From Limnothrix sp. FACHB-406 (GTDB lineage Bacteria > Cyanobacteriota > Cyanobacteriia > CACIAM-69d), in NCBI RefSeq assembly GCF_014698235.1, contig NZ_JACJSP010000002.1, forward strand, positions 248,001 to 312,000: a stretch of DNA of 64,000 bases, written 5' to 3'. The position numbers and the translations under genes were made by a program. The notes under the pieces were generated by a model. That model was not told where the DNA came from, made no database searches, and saw nothing but the letters and a program-made list of their open reading frames with translations. This document shows, piece after piece, positions 25,103-33,299 of this stretch (the stretch's first letter is position 1; each line of letters starts with the position of its first letter).

Positions 25103-26824
25103 TCAATCACGCCAGTTTAGTCTCGATCGAGCATCCGCTTGTTCACCTGGACTATTGGCTTGATTACCTTCTCTCCAGATCAGCCTAGAACTGGGTGTTA
25201 GACGCATTTGGTTGGAATCTCTCCAATTAAGTCTACCTCTGGATGAAGGATTCCATGTCATACTTGACCTCATGCTTGACTCTAATTGTTCTGTATAGTC
25301 AACTAAAAAGGGTTTTCGGCAAGCTGTTTTAGAGTGTACTGTGGCAACAAATGGATCACCAACAGGATACTTAATTTCACGTGCTTCTAGGATGGGGACT
25401 AATTCTCGTGAAGTCTCATACCGCTCTCTTGAAGAGCGGGTGCGGAACCAAGGAAACTCATCTTGAGGGTTTGTTTCGTGATGTCTACGTCGCCTAATAC
25501 TTCGAGGTCTATCCCCAATACGATTAACTAGCCAATTAGCAGTTCCATCGCCTACATTTCGACAAAGGATAACCGTATCAAAGTTTTCCATAACCTGATC
25601 GCGATAATCAGGATCAATAAGTTCCAAGCTCTGCGAGGCAATGATTATGCCACCTTTAGCTGAACGAGCTACACTACTAAATTCAGCTATATCAATTTGT
25701 TTTTGTATCCTTGGAAATTCATCAAGCCAAAAAGCTATACCCAATCCTCCCGCAGAGTTTGTCCATCTTTCATAGAAAATTGTCATTAAAATATCAATTA
25801 GCGCTACGGAGATTTTCTTAGAAATATCCCGTCCTGCAAGCTCAGCCCCAATTACAAACAGGGTTTGACGATTCTGAATATCGCGCAGCAAAATATCACT
25901 ATGGTTTGTAACCTGCTCAAAATTTGGCCAAGAAAAAAAACTAAGGCTGTCCTGAATAACCCAAGTGAATGCTTGATCTGCATTTTCACTATTCTCTAAA
26001 AGCCTTAGTTGAGCTTGGATGGATCGATGTAATTCAGAATCCTGGCATCTTTGCAGTAGCAGGCTTAGCTTGTTTAGGGGATCTTGAGCTATTTCATATA
26101 CATGCCTTAAAGTTGCGGAATTGCCCATTACCTGCTTAATGAGTATGATCCACTGAGCAATCCAGGTTATATCTCGCGTAGCAAACTGACGATTTTCACC
26201 TAAATCATCTGTATTGCCATAGAGAGCCTTCGCTAAAATTTGAGCATCTTGAATAGAAGAAATATTATCTAATAAGTTGATACTATGGCTACGCGAGACT
26301 TCTTGAGGAAGTGCGCTCCAGTAGATTACTTGAACACCCCTGCTTTCTGCATATCGTCCCAGCTTATCAATTAATTCTCCCCCCTTGACATCAATCACTA
26401 TGTTAGATAAGCCAGCATCAATCGCCGACTTTATCCCTGGAATAATAAAACCACCCGTCTTACCAGAGCCTGGTGGCCCAATAATTGCAAGGTTTTTATA
26501 GATACTGTTCTCCTGTAGCCAAATATTCTCACCTGAGCGAGTACGACCACGAGATATGTCTAAAAATTTGCCAACATTAAATACAGGCTGTGTTGCCAAC
26601 CTGTCATGATTCTTCAAAATTCTCGCGTTGTGGAAATTTGACCCTGGGTTTCTTAGGATATTTGTAATTTCATTGAGAGTGGCAGTTCCCGAATAATCTC
26701 TCAACTCATGAACATCTATATCCGTTGGAGGTAGAGAGTCAAGAGGCCCAATAATGGTCTCACCGCCCCCAACAAGAGAACGAAGTCCCCATCGCAAATT
26801 CTCGAGTGAGTCCTGCCATGTCAT
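25103..26824 (-). CDS. Soluble TraG/VirD4-like (HerA-FtsK superfamily) ATPase of the ubiquitin-like island
   Basis: 573 aa. Walker A IIGPPGSGKT (about 115-123), IVIDVKGGEL (142-151), Walker B IAFWLDEFPRI (363-372) and GGIIIASQSLELID (391-404) are typical of type IV secretion coupling proteins. Unlike VirD4/TraG it has no N-terminal membrane helices. The tail after residue 525 is disordered and carries three copies of a short motif: RLNWRD (531), RLIWRE (547) and, at the very end, RLNWRD (568-573). The start codon lies 3 bp after the JAMM gene stop. A pumping or unfolding role on modified proteins is conceivable; origin from a conjugative element is the alternative, but no relaxase is present. 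Confidence 0.82.
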   Translation of the reverse strand: MTWQDSLENLRWGLRSLVGGGETIIGPLDSLPPTDIDVHELRDYSGTATLNEITNILRNPGSNFHNARILKNHDRLATQPVFNVGKFLDISRGRTRSGENIWLQENSIYKNLAIIGPPGSGKTGGFIIPGIKSAIDAGLSNIVIDVKGGELIDKLGRYAESRGVQVIYWSALPQEVSRSHSINLLDNISSIQDAQILAKALYGNTDDLGENRQFATRDITWIAQWIILIKQVMGNSATLRHVYEIAQDPLNKLSLLLQRCQDSELHRSIQAQLRLLENSENADQAFTWVIQDSLSFFSWPNFEQVTNHSDILLRDIQNRQTLFVIGAELAGRDISKKISVALIDILMTIFYERWTNSAGGLGIAFWLDEFPRIQKQIDIAEFSSVARSAKGGIIIASQSLELIDPDYRDQVMENFDTVILCRNVGDGTANWLVNRIGDRPRSIRRRRHHETNPQDEFPWFRTRSSRERYETSRELVPILEAREIKYPVGDPFVATVHSKTACRKPFLVDYTEQLESSMRSSMTWNPSSRGRLNWRDSNQMRLTPSSRLIWREGNQANSPGEQADARSRLNWRD

Positions 26825-26827
26825 GAT

Positions 26828-27703
26828 CTATCTTCCACCTCCAAGAATAAAACGGGAAAGCCGTTCGAGTAAATTATTAAGAACATCGAGTATAGAAAGA
26901 ACGCTCCACCCAGAATTTTCAGGATCTTGCCTTGAATTAGTATCTTGAGTAAAGTTTGCTGTCTCTGGATTAGATGCATCCTCCTCAATATTTCTATTTA
27001 CCTCAGGTTTAGGTACAGGTAGTCGAGGCAATTCCACTCTTCTGGTTACTAATGGCTCTGAGGTCTCTTCATTGATTGGGGATGCATTGGGCGGAGATTC
27101 ATTGGGTAAAGATATTGAGCTACTGAGATAGACAGGGCTTAACCGCTTACCCTGTTCTCCATAGAAATATCCTATTTCGCGGCGAATTGGATCATATACA
27201 GCCGCAATTTGCCAAATCTTCCCAAAGGAAAGCCTCTGAGTATTTAGATCTGTTCCAGACAAAAATATTCCATGTCCTGGATGAGAATGATACCAACCAA
27301 CAATTGTTGTTTGTGGATAATGCTCTTTTTGGGTTCTGAGGATTTCCTGCCAACATTCAGGTGTAAATCTGAAGTGAACTCTATTACCTATTGTATAAGG
27401 AGCAGGAATAGAGCCTACTATCTCTGTATAGTGTTTTTGCTCGGCAGAACAGTAATAAGCATTGCCAACTAGAGCACCGCCTGTTTCATTGTTTGGATCA
27501 ACCGAAAGATGATTGATTAATTGGTTCTCTGCACTTTGATCAACGAAGATCAGCATTTCTGAGGGGTGATCTGTTTGCTGAGTCAGAGAGCTTCTTCTTT
27601 GTCGATTATCAATTAGTTGATCTCTGCTTTTTAGAAATGAACTAAGCGCATGATTACGCGGCTTATACACATCAGCATCATCTCGCCATTGCAGTTGAGA
27701 CAT
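26828..27703 (-). CDS. JAMM/JAB-domain deubiquitinase-like isopeptidase
   Basis: 291 aa, predicted to process or remove the ubiquitin-like protein. The JAMM zinc site is complete: E73 in NNETGGALVG, then H139-S-H141 in GWYHSHPGHGIFLSGTD with S149 and D152 (spacing HxH-x7-S-x2-D). A Pro/Glu-rich linker separates this from a C-terminal amphipathic helix (SILDVLNNLLERLSRFILGGGR). The protein begins MSQLQWRDD, so it bears the island's LxWRD motif at its N-terminus. I chose the ATG at 27703, 5 bp after the E2 stop; the longer frame would overlap the E2 gene by 85 bp. Confidence 0.9.
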   Translation of the reverse strand: MSQLQWRDDADVYKPRNHALSSFLKSRDQLIDNRQRRSSLTQQTDHPSEMLIFVDQSAENQLINHLSVDPNNETGGALVGNAYYCSAEQKHYTEIVGSIPAPYTIGNRVHFRFTPECWQEILRTQKEHYPQTTIVGWYHSHPGHGIFLSGTDLNTQRLSFGKIWQIAAVYDPIRREIGYFYGEQGKRLSPVYLSSSISLPNESPPNASPINEETSEPLVTRRVELPRLPVPKPEVNRNIEEDASNPETANFTQDTNSRQDPENSGWSVLSILDVLNNLLERLSRFILGGGR

Positions 27704-27708
27704 GAGGA

Positions 27709-28221
27709 TTACCTCCAATTTAACTGACGAGATGACTGGCTCGTGGAAGAGTTGGAACTGAAGGGGAAAAGATGGCGATTCAAATTCGCCCATTTCGCTG
27801 CTTCTCCATTAGCTGGAGTGCCAAATCGGAGATTTTCATACTGGAGCATCCCAATCACTCTTTTCACTAAAGCGTCTAGTGGATGACTCATGATCATCAA
27901 CTCACTACCTTGGAAACAGAAGCGTCCACTAGAAAAAACATTGGGATGAAATATCGGTGTTGTGAGCTTTACGGTTGGAAGCTCTCCAGGATCTGGGTAA
28001 GCTGCAGGAAACGAGCTAATCTCCAGAATATGATTGGTTCGATACTTTGGCGCTCCGCTGCTTACGGATTCAACGCTCTTGCAGTTAGAAATCTGGAGTC
28101 GGTAATACTCTAGGGGGCAACTACCTTCAATCATTTGGATCTTGACCGGCTCACTGAATGCACAGAGAATTTGCAGGGCGCGATAATCATTTGATAAGCG
28201 CTCATTACGAATCGATGACAT
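27709..28221 (-). CDS. E2-like ubiquitin-conjugating enzyme
   Basis: 170 aa. The UBC-fold core is clear: ILEISSFPAAYPDPGELPTV corresponds to the FP-x-x-YP strand region, then TTPIFHPNVFSSGRFCF gives the HPN motif (92-94) and the active-site Cys (C102) at the spacing of eukaryotic E2s. It should accept the activated ubiquitin-like protein from the E1 as a thioester. After residue 152 the protein is Ser-rich and disordered and ends exactly in RQLNWR, one copy of the recurrent motif. The start lies 6 bp after the ubiquitin-like gene stop, in a tight operon. Confidence 0.88.
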   Translation of the reverse strand: MSSIRNERLSNDYRALQILCAFSEPVKIQMIEGSCPLEYYRLQISNCKSVESVSSGAPKYRTNHILEISSFPAAYPDPGELPTVKLTTPIFHPNVFSSGRFCFQGSELMIMSHPLDALVKRVIGMLQYENLRFGTPANGEAAKWANLNRHLFPFSSNSSTSQSSRQLNWR

Positions 28222-28227
28222 TTCTTC

Positions 28228-28476
28228 TCAGCCTCCTTCAGCTTCAGGTGTAAGAATGAAAACAGAGCCTGACTCGATGCCTGCACCTTGAAACGTATCA
28301 GAGTCTCTCATTACCTTGTTCGTCTTTTCAAGAACAAGAGAACAAGGAACAGTTGACAGCCCAGCTAATTCTTGAGCAGCTTGCCTAAAGTCTCCTAAAA
28401 GCATATCGGCTGGAACATCAGTTGTTTTACGGAAATCACCACTGAGGTTTCTCACGGTTACGGTAACTTGGTTCAT
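28228..28476 (-). CDS. Ubiquitin-like protein with C-terminal Gly-Gly
   Basis: 82 aa, the predicted modifier of the system. The beta-grasp pattern is visible: MNQVTVTVRNLSGDFRKTTD (strands 1-2), LLGDFRQAAQELAGL (helix), SLVLEKTNKVMRDSDTFQGAGI and SGSVFILTP (last strands). The frame stops directly after PEAEGG, so the diglycine is exposed without processing. I chose the ATG at 28476, which sits 7 nt after GAGGAG; the ATG at 28482 is too close to that site. The size and YukD/ubiquitin-like layout fit bacterial Ubl families. No LxWR motif. Confidence 0.85.
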   Translation of the reverse strand: MNQVTVTVRNLSGDFRKTTDVPADMLLGDFRQAAQELAGLSTVPCSLVLEKTNKVMRDSDTFQGAGIESGSVFILTPEAEGG

Positions 28477-28769
28477 TTTCATACTCCTCAAGTAGAGTTT
28501 AGTTCGTGCAAGGCTGACAGCCTACTAGAATAGCAACAACCCATTGATTGTACATAGGTTAAGTCACAAAGAGTAGTGTCTTCAGATTCAACAATTTTAA
28601 GCCTTTCTGTCTGATTTTCTAAAATAAAAATACGATCAGATAAAATGCCATTGTTTGAGCTGGAAATAGTACTTAAATCGAGAAGACTTTTTTGACTTCT
28701 CTTCAGATCATACCACTTGGAACACCAGTAATTCTAGTCCAATCTGAACGTGAAATCTTGATCTCAACG
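28477..28769 (-). other. 293-bp gap between E1-like and ubiquitin-like genes
   Basis: Unlike the other junctions of the island (3-35 bp), this one is wide and AT-rich. It holds an imperfect hairpin (GAGAAG / CTTCTC, 28680-28701) shortly after the E1 stop, which could end or attenuate transcription. It ends in a clear GAGGAG site for the ubiquitin-like gene. A separate promoter for the downstream genes is likely, but I cannot name one with confidence. Confidence 0.45.
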
Positions 28770-29942
28770 TCAAGCCAGTTCATGGATTGTCTCATTTTCA
28801 AGGTTTGTCAAGTAAATTTGATAAATCTCCTCATCATCATGAATGTTTTTATGAATAAATCGGACAATTTCATGAGCGCAAAGTTTAAAGAAAGAAAATG
28901 GCTTTTGAGCATCTTTATGATTGGATTCAACATAGCAATAATGATGCATCTCTCTACGATTGCCACATTTAATGCAAAAGCTTTTACTCTGTGTAACTTG
29001 GTCTCTAAGGTTGACTATTAGCTCAGTGCTACCACACTTTTCACAAGTAACGCTGGATATAAAATCAAACGGAAGTTCTAGTCTCCATCCGTCGCGCAAA
29101 CTCAGCTTTTCGGCAACATAACCTGGACTATGAGATAGACTGAATTGACAAAGATTTTCATCTTTGTTCTTGGGAATTGAATAATGGTCAGGGCATTCCT
29201 TGTCTACAAAAAACTCAACAGTTCGGAATCCAAGTGGTTGACTCACTGGCAGAATCAATTGCGTTCCTGGCTGTAAGTTGCTGCTTCCTAATAGAAGCTG
29301 AATTACTACTTCAGCTTGGTAAGCAGCTACAACAGAAGCAGTCATAATCGTTGTTGCCAGCTTTGGTTCCCGATAATCATCTCTTAAAAGACCACATGAG
29401 TAGCTCTCGTTAAGGCGCTCCCATGCTGATGTGTCCATCTTGCAACGATAGCAAGCAGTCTCAGGTTCTCTAGGATCAAAAAGAGCCACATTTCCTGAGT
29501 AATGGTTGATTCCACCATCAACCCATGGAACTCCAACGGAGTAGCATCTTTTATTAAGTAATCGCCGTGCTCTTACACTGTCTAGGCAGCCTACTACTAC
29601 ATCCATTTCACGGAGTAAACCACGACCAAAATCTGTTTCTAATTTTCCGACTACAGGGTGAATGTGAATATCTGAATTCAGGTCTTTGAGTCGTTGAGTA
29701 ACAACTTCAGCTTTATATTTACCAATGTCAGATTCTCTGAATAGTACAGATCGCGTCAGGTTATGAATTTCAATAGTGTCATAATCAATAACCCAAATAT
29801 GCCCCACTCCAAGCAGGGCAAGGTTTTTAAGCACCTCGTTTCCAAGTGCTCCGCATCCCACGACAGCAACTCTTGCCGCTGCTAACCGTTCTTGCTTCCA
29901 GTTTGGGATGAGGCTATGTCGAGCATAGCGTTCTTCAGACAT
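28770..29942 (-). CDS. E1-like ThiF-family adenylating enzyme
   Basis: 390 aa, first gene of the island; predicted to adenylate the Gly-Gly end of the ubiquitin-like protein. ATP-binding Rossmann motif VAVVGCGALGNEVLKNLAL (25-43), acidic VIDYDTIE (51-58), NLTRSVLF with the Arg finger, and CLDSVRARRLLN (D121). A zinc site is likely from C164-x2-C167 and C250-x2-H253. C183 in YSCGLLRDD is a candidate thioester Cys. After about residue 290 an extra C-terminal zinc ribbon (C300/C303, C323/C326) and helices follow; these are unusual for a MoeB/ThiF protein and may recruit the E2 or a target. The ATG at 29942 gives MSEERYARHSLIPNW, typical of the family. Confidence 0.9.
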   Translation of the reverse strand: MSEERYARHSLIPNWKQERLAAARVAVVGCGALGNEVLKNLALLGVGHIWVIDYDTIEIHNLTRSVLFRESDIGKYKAEVVTQRLKDLNSDIHIHPVVGKLETDFGRGLLREMDVVVGCLDSVRARRLLNKRCYSVGVPWVDGGINHYSGNVALFDPREPETACYRCKMDTSAWERLNESYSCGLLRDDYREPKLATTIMTASVVAAYQAEVVIQLLLGSSNLQPGTQLILPVSQPLGFRTVEFFVDKECPDHYSIPKNKDENLCQFSLSHSPGYVAEKLSLRDGWRLELPFDFISSVTCEKCGSTELIVNLRDQVTQSKSFCIKCGNRREMHHYCYVESNHKDAQKPFSFFKLCAHEIVRFIHKNIHDDEEIYQIYLTNLENETIHELA

Positions 29943-29960
29943 AGTGTGATCTTGTATTCG

Positions 29961-30001
29961 CCAGTATGTATATACTGGCTTTCCTTTACAAGTGTTGTCA
30001 A
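29961..30001 (-). promoter_or_regulatory. Candidate promoter/operator of the ubiquitin-like island
   Basis: On the minus strand a perfect TTGACA (29996-30001) lies upstream of the hairpin-forming repeat CCAGTAT/ATACTGG (29961-29978), which would overlap the -10 region. The E1 start codon is 19 bp further on. An 11-bp direct repeat (AGTAACTGTGA) is next to the -35 at 30001-30022. The palindrome could bind a repressor; no regulator gene is seen in the island. Confidence 0.4.
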
Positions 30002-30073
30002 GTAACTGTGAAGTAACTGTGATTTGTACTCAACACATCACGGGGCTACCCTCGCTTTTTAATCCCAGCCTGT

Positions 30074-30562
30074 TTAATTCGTCGCTTTTTCGCTCACGCC
30101 CTGGCCCAGCTCAGGAGCCACGGGATACCAACGCCAACGCTGAAGCCGAAACCGCACTGTGGTGAACCGGGCCCGTTCCGCCACCGGGCGATCGAGCAAT
30201 TGCTCCACGGGCAATACTGTGCCATCGGTCTGCACAGCCAAATTGTCCGCCTCTAACTCCAGCATCCAATTGCCGAACCGACAGGTGACCGGTGTGATCC
30301 GAAAGCCACTCAAGGACTCGATCGGGTGGCCAATGCGCGCCCCCACACAAAACACCTCCTCCGGGGCCCGGCTCACGACCCGCAGCGCGATCGCCACTTC
30401 CTCGCGTAATTTCTCAGACTGCTCAATTAACGATTGCCACTCAGCCAGGCTGGAGGAGCCACCCGCCAAAGCAGGCTGGACTTCCCAGCCAACGGTGGCC
30501 ACTCGCACAACTCCCACCAGAATGGTGATCAGCCCCAAAGTCCAATGTATGTATTTACCCAT
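30074..30562 (-). CDS. Hypothetical envelope protein
   Basis: 162 aa. A hydrophobic N-terminal segment (WTLGLITILVGVVRVATVG) followed by QPALAGGSSS suggests a signal peptide or anchor. The rest is a small domain with two cysteines (EEVFCVGARIGH, TPVTCRFGNW) and FRLQRWRWYPV. Family not recognised. GC content and CGATCG sites match the host genome, so it marks the right border of the AT-rich island. Confidence 0.55.
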   Translation of the reverse strand: MGKYIHWTLGLITILVGVVRVATVGWEVQPALAGGSSSLAEWQSLIEQSEKLREEVAIALRVVSRAPEEVFCVGARIGHPIESLSGFRITPVTCRFGNWMLELEADNLAVQTDGTVLPVEQLLDRPVAERARFTTVRFRLQRWRWYPVAPELGQGVSEKATN

Positions 30563-30862
30563 TGATCGGGAAGCAACCGCCGAGCGCCCAGACGATTACG
30601 TAGCCTCTGTTACGGTTTTAGCCCGATCGATTCAATCTCAGCCCAGTTCTCAAGAAAACCACACAGCAATTTCAGTGCGTCTGGTCACCACGATCCGATC
30701 GCCTGCCTCGTATCATGCAACCGAAGCGGGCCCCTCATCGGATTGACCCACGGGCAGCGGCCAAAGGGTGAATGAAAAACAACATGGGCAACCCTCGCCC
30801 GGCCGCCACCAACCGGTCACTCCTAACCTCCCCCAACAAACCCTCAGAGCCACTGACTGACC
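30563..30862. other. Intergenic region before argB
   Basis: 300 bp between divergent genes. It should contain the argB promoter. An antisense-type open frame passes through but has no support as a gene. Confidence 0.45.
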
Positions 30863-31762
30863 ATGGATCACGAAAGCGAATACATCAGTAAAGCCGAAGC
30901 CACCCGGGTGCGCGTTCTCAGCGAAGCCCTGCCCTACATTCAGCAGTTTGCCGGGCGCACGGTGGTGGTGAAATATGGCGGCGCAGCCATGAAAGACGAT
31001 CGCCTCAAGGACAAGGTGATTCGTGATGTTGTGTTCATGTCCTGTGTGGGATTACGTCCAGTGGTGGTGCATGGGGGCGGGCCCGAAATTAACAATTGGC
31101 TGGGCAAACTCAACATCGAGCCACAATTCCGCGACGGGCTGCGGGTGACCGACTCCGACACCATGGATGTGGTGGAAATGGTGTTGGTGGGCCGTGTGAA
31201 TAAGGAACTGGTCTCGCTGATTAACCAGGCCGGTGGCATGGCGATCGGGCTTTGTGGCAAAGACGGCAACTTGGTCACCGCTCGCCAAAAGGGCAACCGC
31301 CAGGAAATTGGCTTTGTGGGCGAAGTCAACAGCATCAACATCGATGTGTTGGAACCGATGTTGAACAATGGCTATATTCCCGTGATTTCCAGCGTGGCGG
31401 CCGATGCGGACGGCCAAGCCTACAACATCAATGCGGACACGGTGGCCGGGGAGTTGGCGGCAGCCCTGGGAGCCGAGAAGATGATTCTGCTGACGGATAC
31501 GGCCGGGGTGCTGCGGGACTATAAAGATCCTTCGACCCTGATCCCCAAGGTGGATATTCAAGGGGCCCGGGAGCTAATTTCCCAAGGCATCGTCGGCGGC
31601 GGCATGATTCCCAAGGTGAACTGTTGTGTCCGATCGCTGGCTCAGGGGGTGCGGGCGGCTCACATTATTGATGGCCGCATTCCCCACGCCCTTTTGCTGG
31701 AAATTTTTACGGACGCGGGGATCGGAACCATGATTGTGGCCTCCGATCTGATGAAGTCTTGA
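30863..31762 (+). CDS. argB: Acetylglutamate kinase
   Basis: Phosphorylates N-acetylglutamate, the controlling step of arginine synthesis, and in cyanobacteria the target of PII. 299 aa, full length. Visible are [12 protein letters not shown] (first Gly-rich loop), [55 protein letters not shown] and GGMIPKV. The family-specific residues for the arginine-inhibited, PII-binding type (extended N-terminal helix before TVVVKYGG) are in place. No other arg genes are next to it. Confidence 0.97.
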   Translation: MDHESEYISKAEATRVRVLSEALPYIQQFAGRTVVVKYGGAAMKDDRLKDKVIRDVVFMSCVGLRPVVVHGGGPEINNWLGKLNIEPQFRDGLRVTDSDTMDVVEMVLVGRVNKELVSLINQAGGMAIGLCGKDGNLVTARQKGNRQEIGFVGEVNSINIDVLEPMLNNGYIPVISSVAADADGQAYNINADTVAGELAAALGAEKMILLTDTAGVLRDYKDPSTLIPKVDIQGARELISQGIVGGGMIPKVNCCVRSLAQGVRAAHIIDGRIPHALLLEIFTDAGIGTMIVASDLMKS

Positions 31763-31824
31763 ACGCCTTAGGGGGCGGTTGCGGTTCTTCATAACCCTGA
31801 TCCCGCGGCCATGAGATCGTGGGG

Positions 31825-31848
31825 GACAAGGGGCTGCGGCCCCTTGTC
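31825..31848. repeat. Inverted repeat GACAAGGGGC / GCCCCTTGTC, copy 3 of the palindrome family
   Basis: 10-bp perfect stem with a TGCG loop, 60 bp after the argB stop. It shares the outer sequence of the palindromes at 1615 and 4315 but has a different centre. Probably acts as a 3'-end hairpin of argB mRNA. Confidence 0.75.
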
Positions 31849-31912
31849 TAGTATGGGTATTGCGGAAGTTCCCTGAAGCAACCTGAACCGTTCTGAACTG
31901 TTTCGAGCAATC

Positions 31913-33010
31913 ATGACCTATTCCACAAACACCCTGGGCGTGGCGATCGCCGGTACGGGGTTTGGCCAAAAAGTCCATCTGCCGGTGTTGCAGCAGCACC
32001 ATCGCACTCGCCCGATCGCCCTGTACCATCGCCAAATTGAAACGGCTCAGGCGATCGCCCAACGGCATCAGCTCTCCTATGCCTTCGATAGCTTTGAGGA
32101 AATGGTGGCCCTGCCGGAGGTGCAGGCGGTGATGATTTCTACGCCGCCCTTTTTGCACTACACCATGGCCCAAACGGCCCTGGCGGCCGGGAAGCATGTG
32201 CTGCTGGAAAAGCCGGTGACCATGACGGTGCAAGAGGCGATCGCCCTGGAGCGTTTGGCTGCAAAAACGGGGGCGATCGTGGCGGTGGATTTTGAGTTTC
32301 GGATGGTTCCGGCTTGGCAATATTTGGCGGAACTGCTGGCGGACGATCGCGTGGGCCAAAAGCGACTGATCAAAATCGATTGGATGGCTTCCAGCCGGGC
32401 CGATGCCAGCCGGACTTGGAATTGGTATGCCCAGCGATCGAGCGGTGGCGGGGCCCTCGGGGCGATCGGGTCACATACCTTTGACTACATTCATTGGCTG
32501 TTTGGGCCCGTGCGGCGGTTGTTTGCCCATTTGGTCACCTCCGTGCCCGCCCGACCCGACCCCAGCAGCGGCCAACTGAAACCGGTGGATTCCGATGATA
32601 TTTGCCAAATCTTGCTGGAGCTGACCGATGGCACGCCGGTTCAGGTCTGTTTAAGCTCCACAACCTACCAAGGGCGCGGCCATTGGGTGGAAGTCTATGG
32701 CGATCGGGGCACGCTGATTTTGGGCAGCGACAACCAAGCGGACTATATCCACGGGTTCAAGCTCTGGTATGCACCCGCAGGCGAGCCGTTGCAAGAATTG
32801 CCCGTGCCCGATCGCCTGGCGTTTCCCCAAACCTATTCCGATGGGCGGATGGCGGCCGTGTTGCGGGTGGTCGATCGCTGGGTGCAGGCGATCGATCAAG
32901 GCCAGGCGATCGCCCCATCCCTCCACGAGGGGATTGTGTCTCAGCAGCTAATGGACTTGGCCCACGAGTCCCACGATCGGGGGCAATGGGTGACGGTTCC
33001 CGATGCTTAA
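31913..33010 (+). CDS. Gfo/Idh/MocA-family oxidoreductase
   Basis: 365 aa. Rossmann motif GVAIAGTGFGQKVHLPVL (about 9-26), signature HVLLEKPVTMTVQEAI with the catalytic EKP, and substrate-domain motif GGGALGAIGSHTFDYIHWLFGP. The protein resembles sugar or inositol dehydrogenases but the substrate is not predictable. Only about 33% identical by eye to the member at 11377, so not a recent duplicate. It is followed by a cobalamin riboswitch belonging to the next operon. Confidence 0.87.
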   Translation: MTYSTNTLGVAIAGTGFGQKVHLPVLQQHHRTRPIALYHRQIETAQAIAQRHQLSYAFDSFEEMVALPEVQAVMISTPPFLHYTMAQTALAAGKHVLLEKPVTMTVQEAIALERLAAKTGAIVAVDFEFRMVPAWQYLAELLADDRVGQKRLIKIDWMASSRADASRTWNWYAQRSSGGGALGAIGSHTFDYIHWLFGPVRRLFAHLVTSVPARPDPSSGQLKPVDSDDICQILLELTDGTPVQVCLSSTTYQGRGHWVEVYGDRGTLILGSDNQADYIHGFKLWYAPAGEPLQELPVPDRLAFPQTYSDGRMAAVLRVVDRWVQAIDQGQAIAPSLHEGIVSQQLMDLAHESHDRGQWVTVPDA

Positions 33011-33193
33011 TGGCCCCAAGCCCGCCAAAGTTGCCCCTTGCGAACCGGGGTGGTGATCGACCCCTGTTGAAATATCTTCGATCTGAACTATGCTCTTGGG
33101 ATGAATCGGCCCAGCTCGATCGACGGCAGCCACAGCCAAACCATTTGGCATTCCGTAGCCAGCCGCTGGGCAACCAGCTCGTGATTCAACTGC

Positions 33194-33299
<106 letters not shown>

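Noticed and set aside
25103-26824. Reading the ATPase as proof of a conjugative element
   Set aside because: No relaxase, other type IV secretion genes, integrase or attachment repeats are visible, and the gene is tightly coupled to Ubl-system genes.
28692-29021. 109-aa plus-strand frame antisense to the E1 C-terminus
   Set aside because: No ribosome-binding site or family, and it lies mostly within the supported E1 gene.
30159-30746. 195-aa plus-strand frame opposite the hypothetical envelope protein
   Set aside because: Ser/Thr/Arg-rich antisense shadow that runs on into the argB upstream region.
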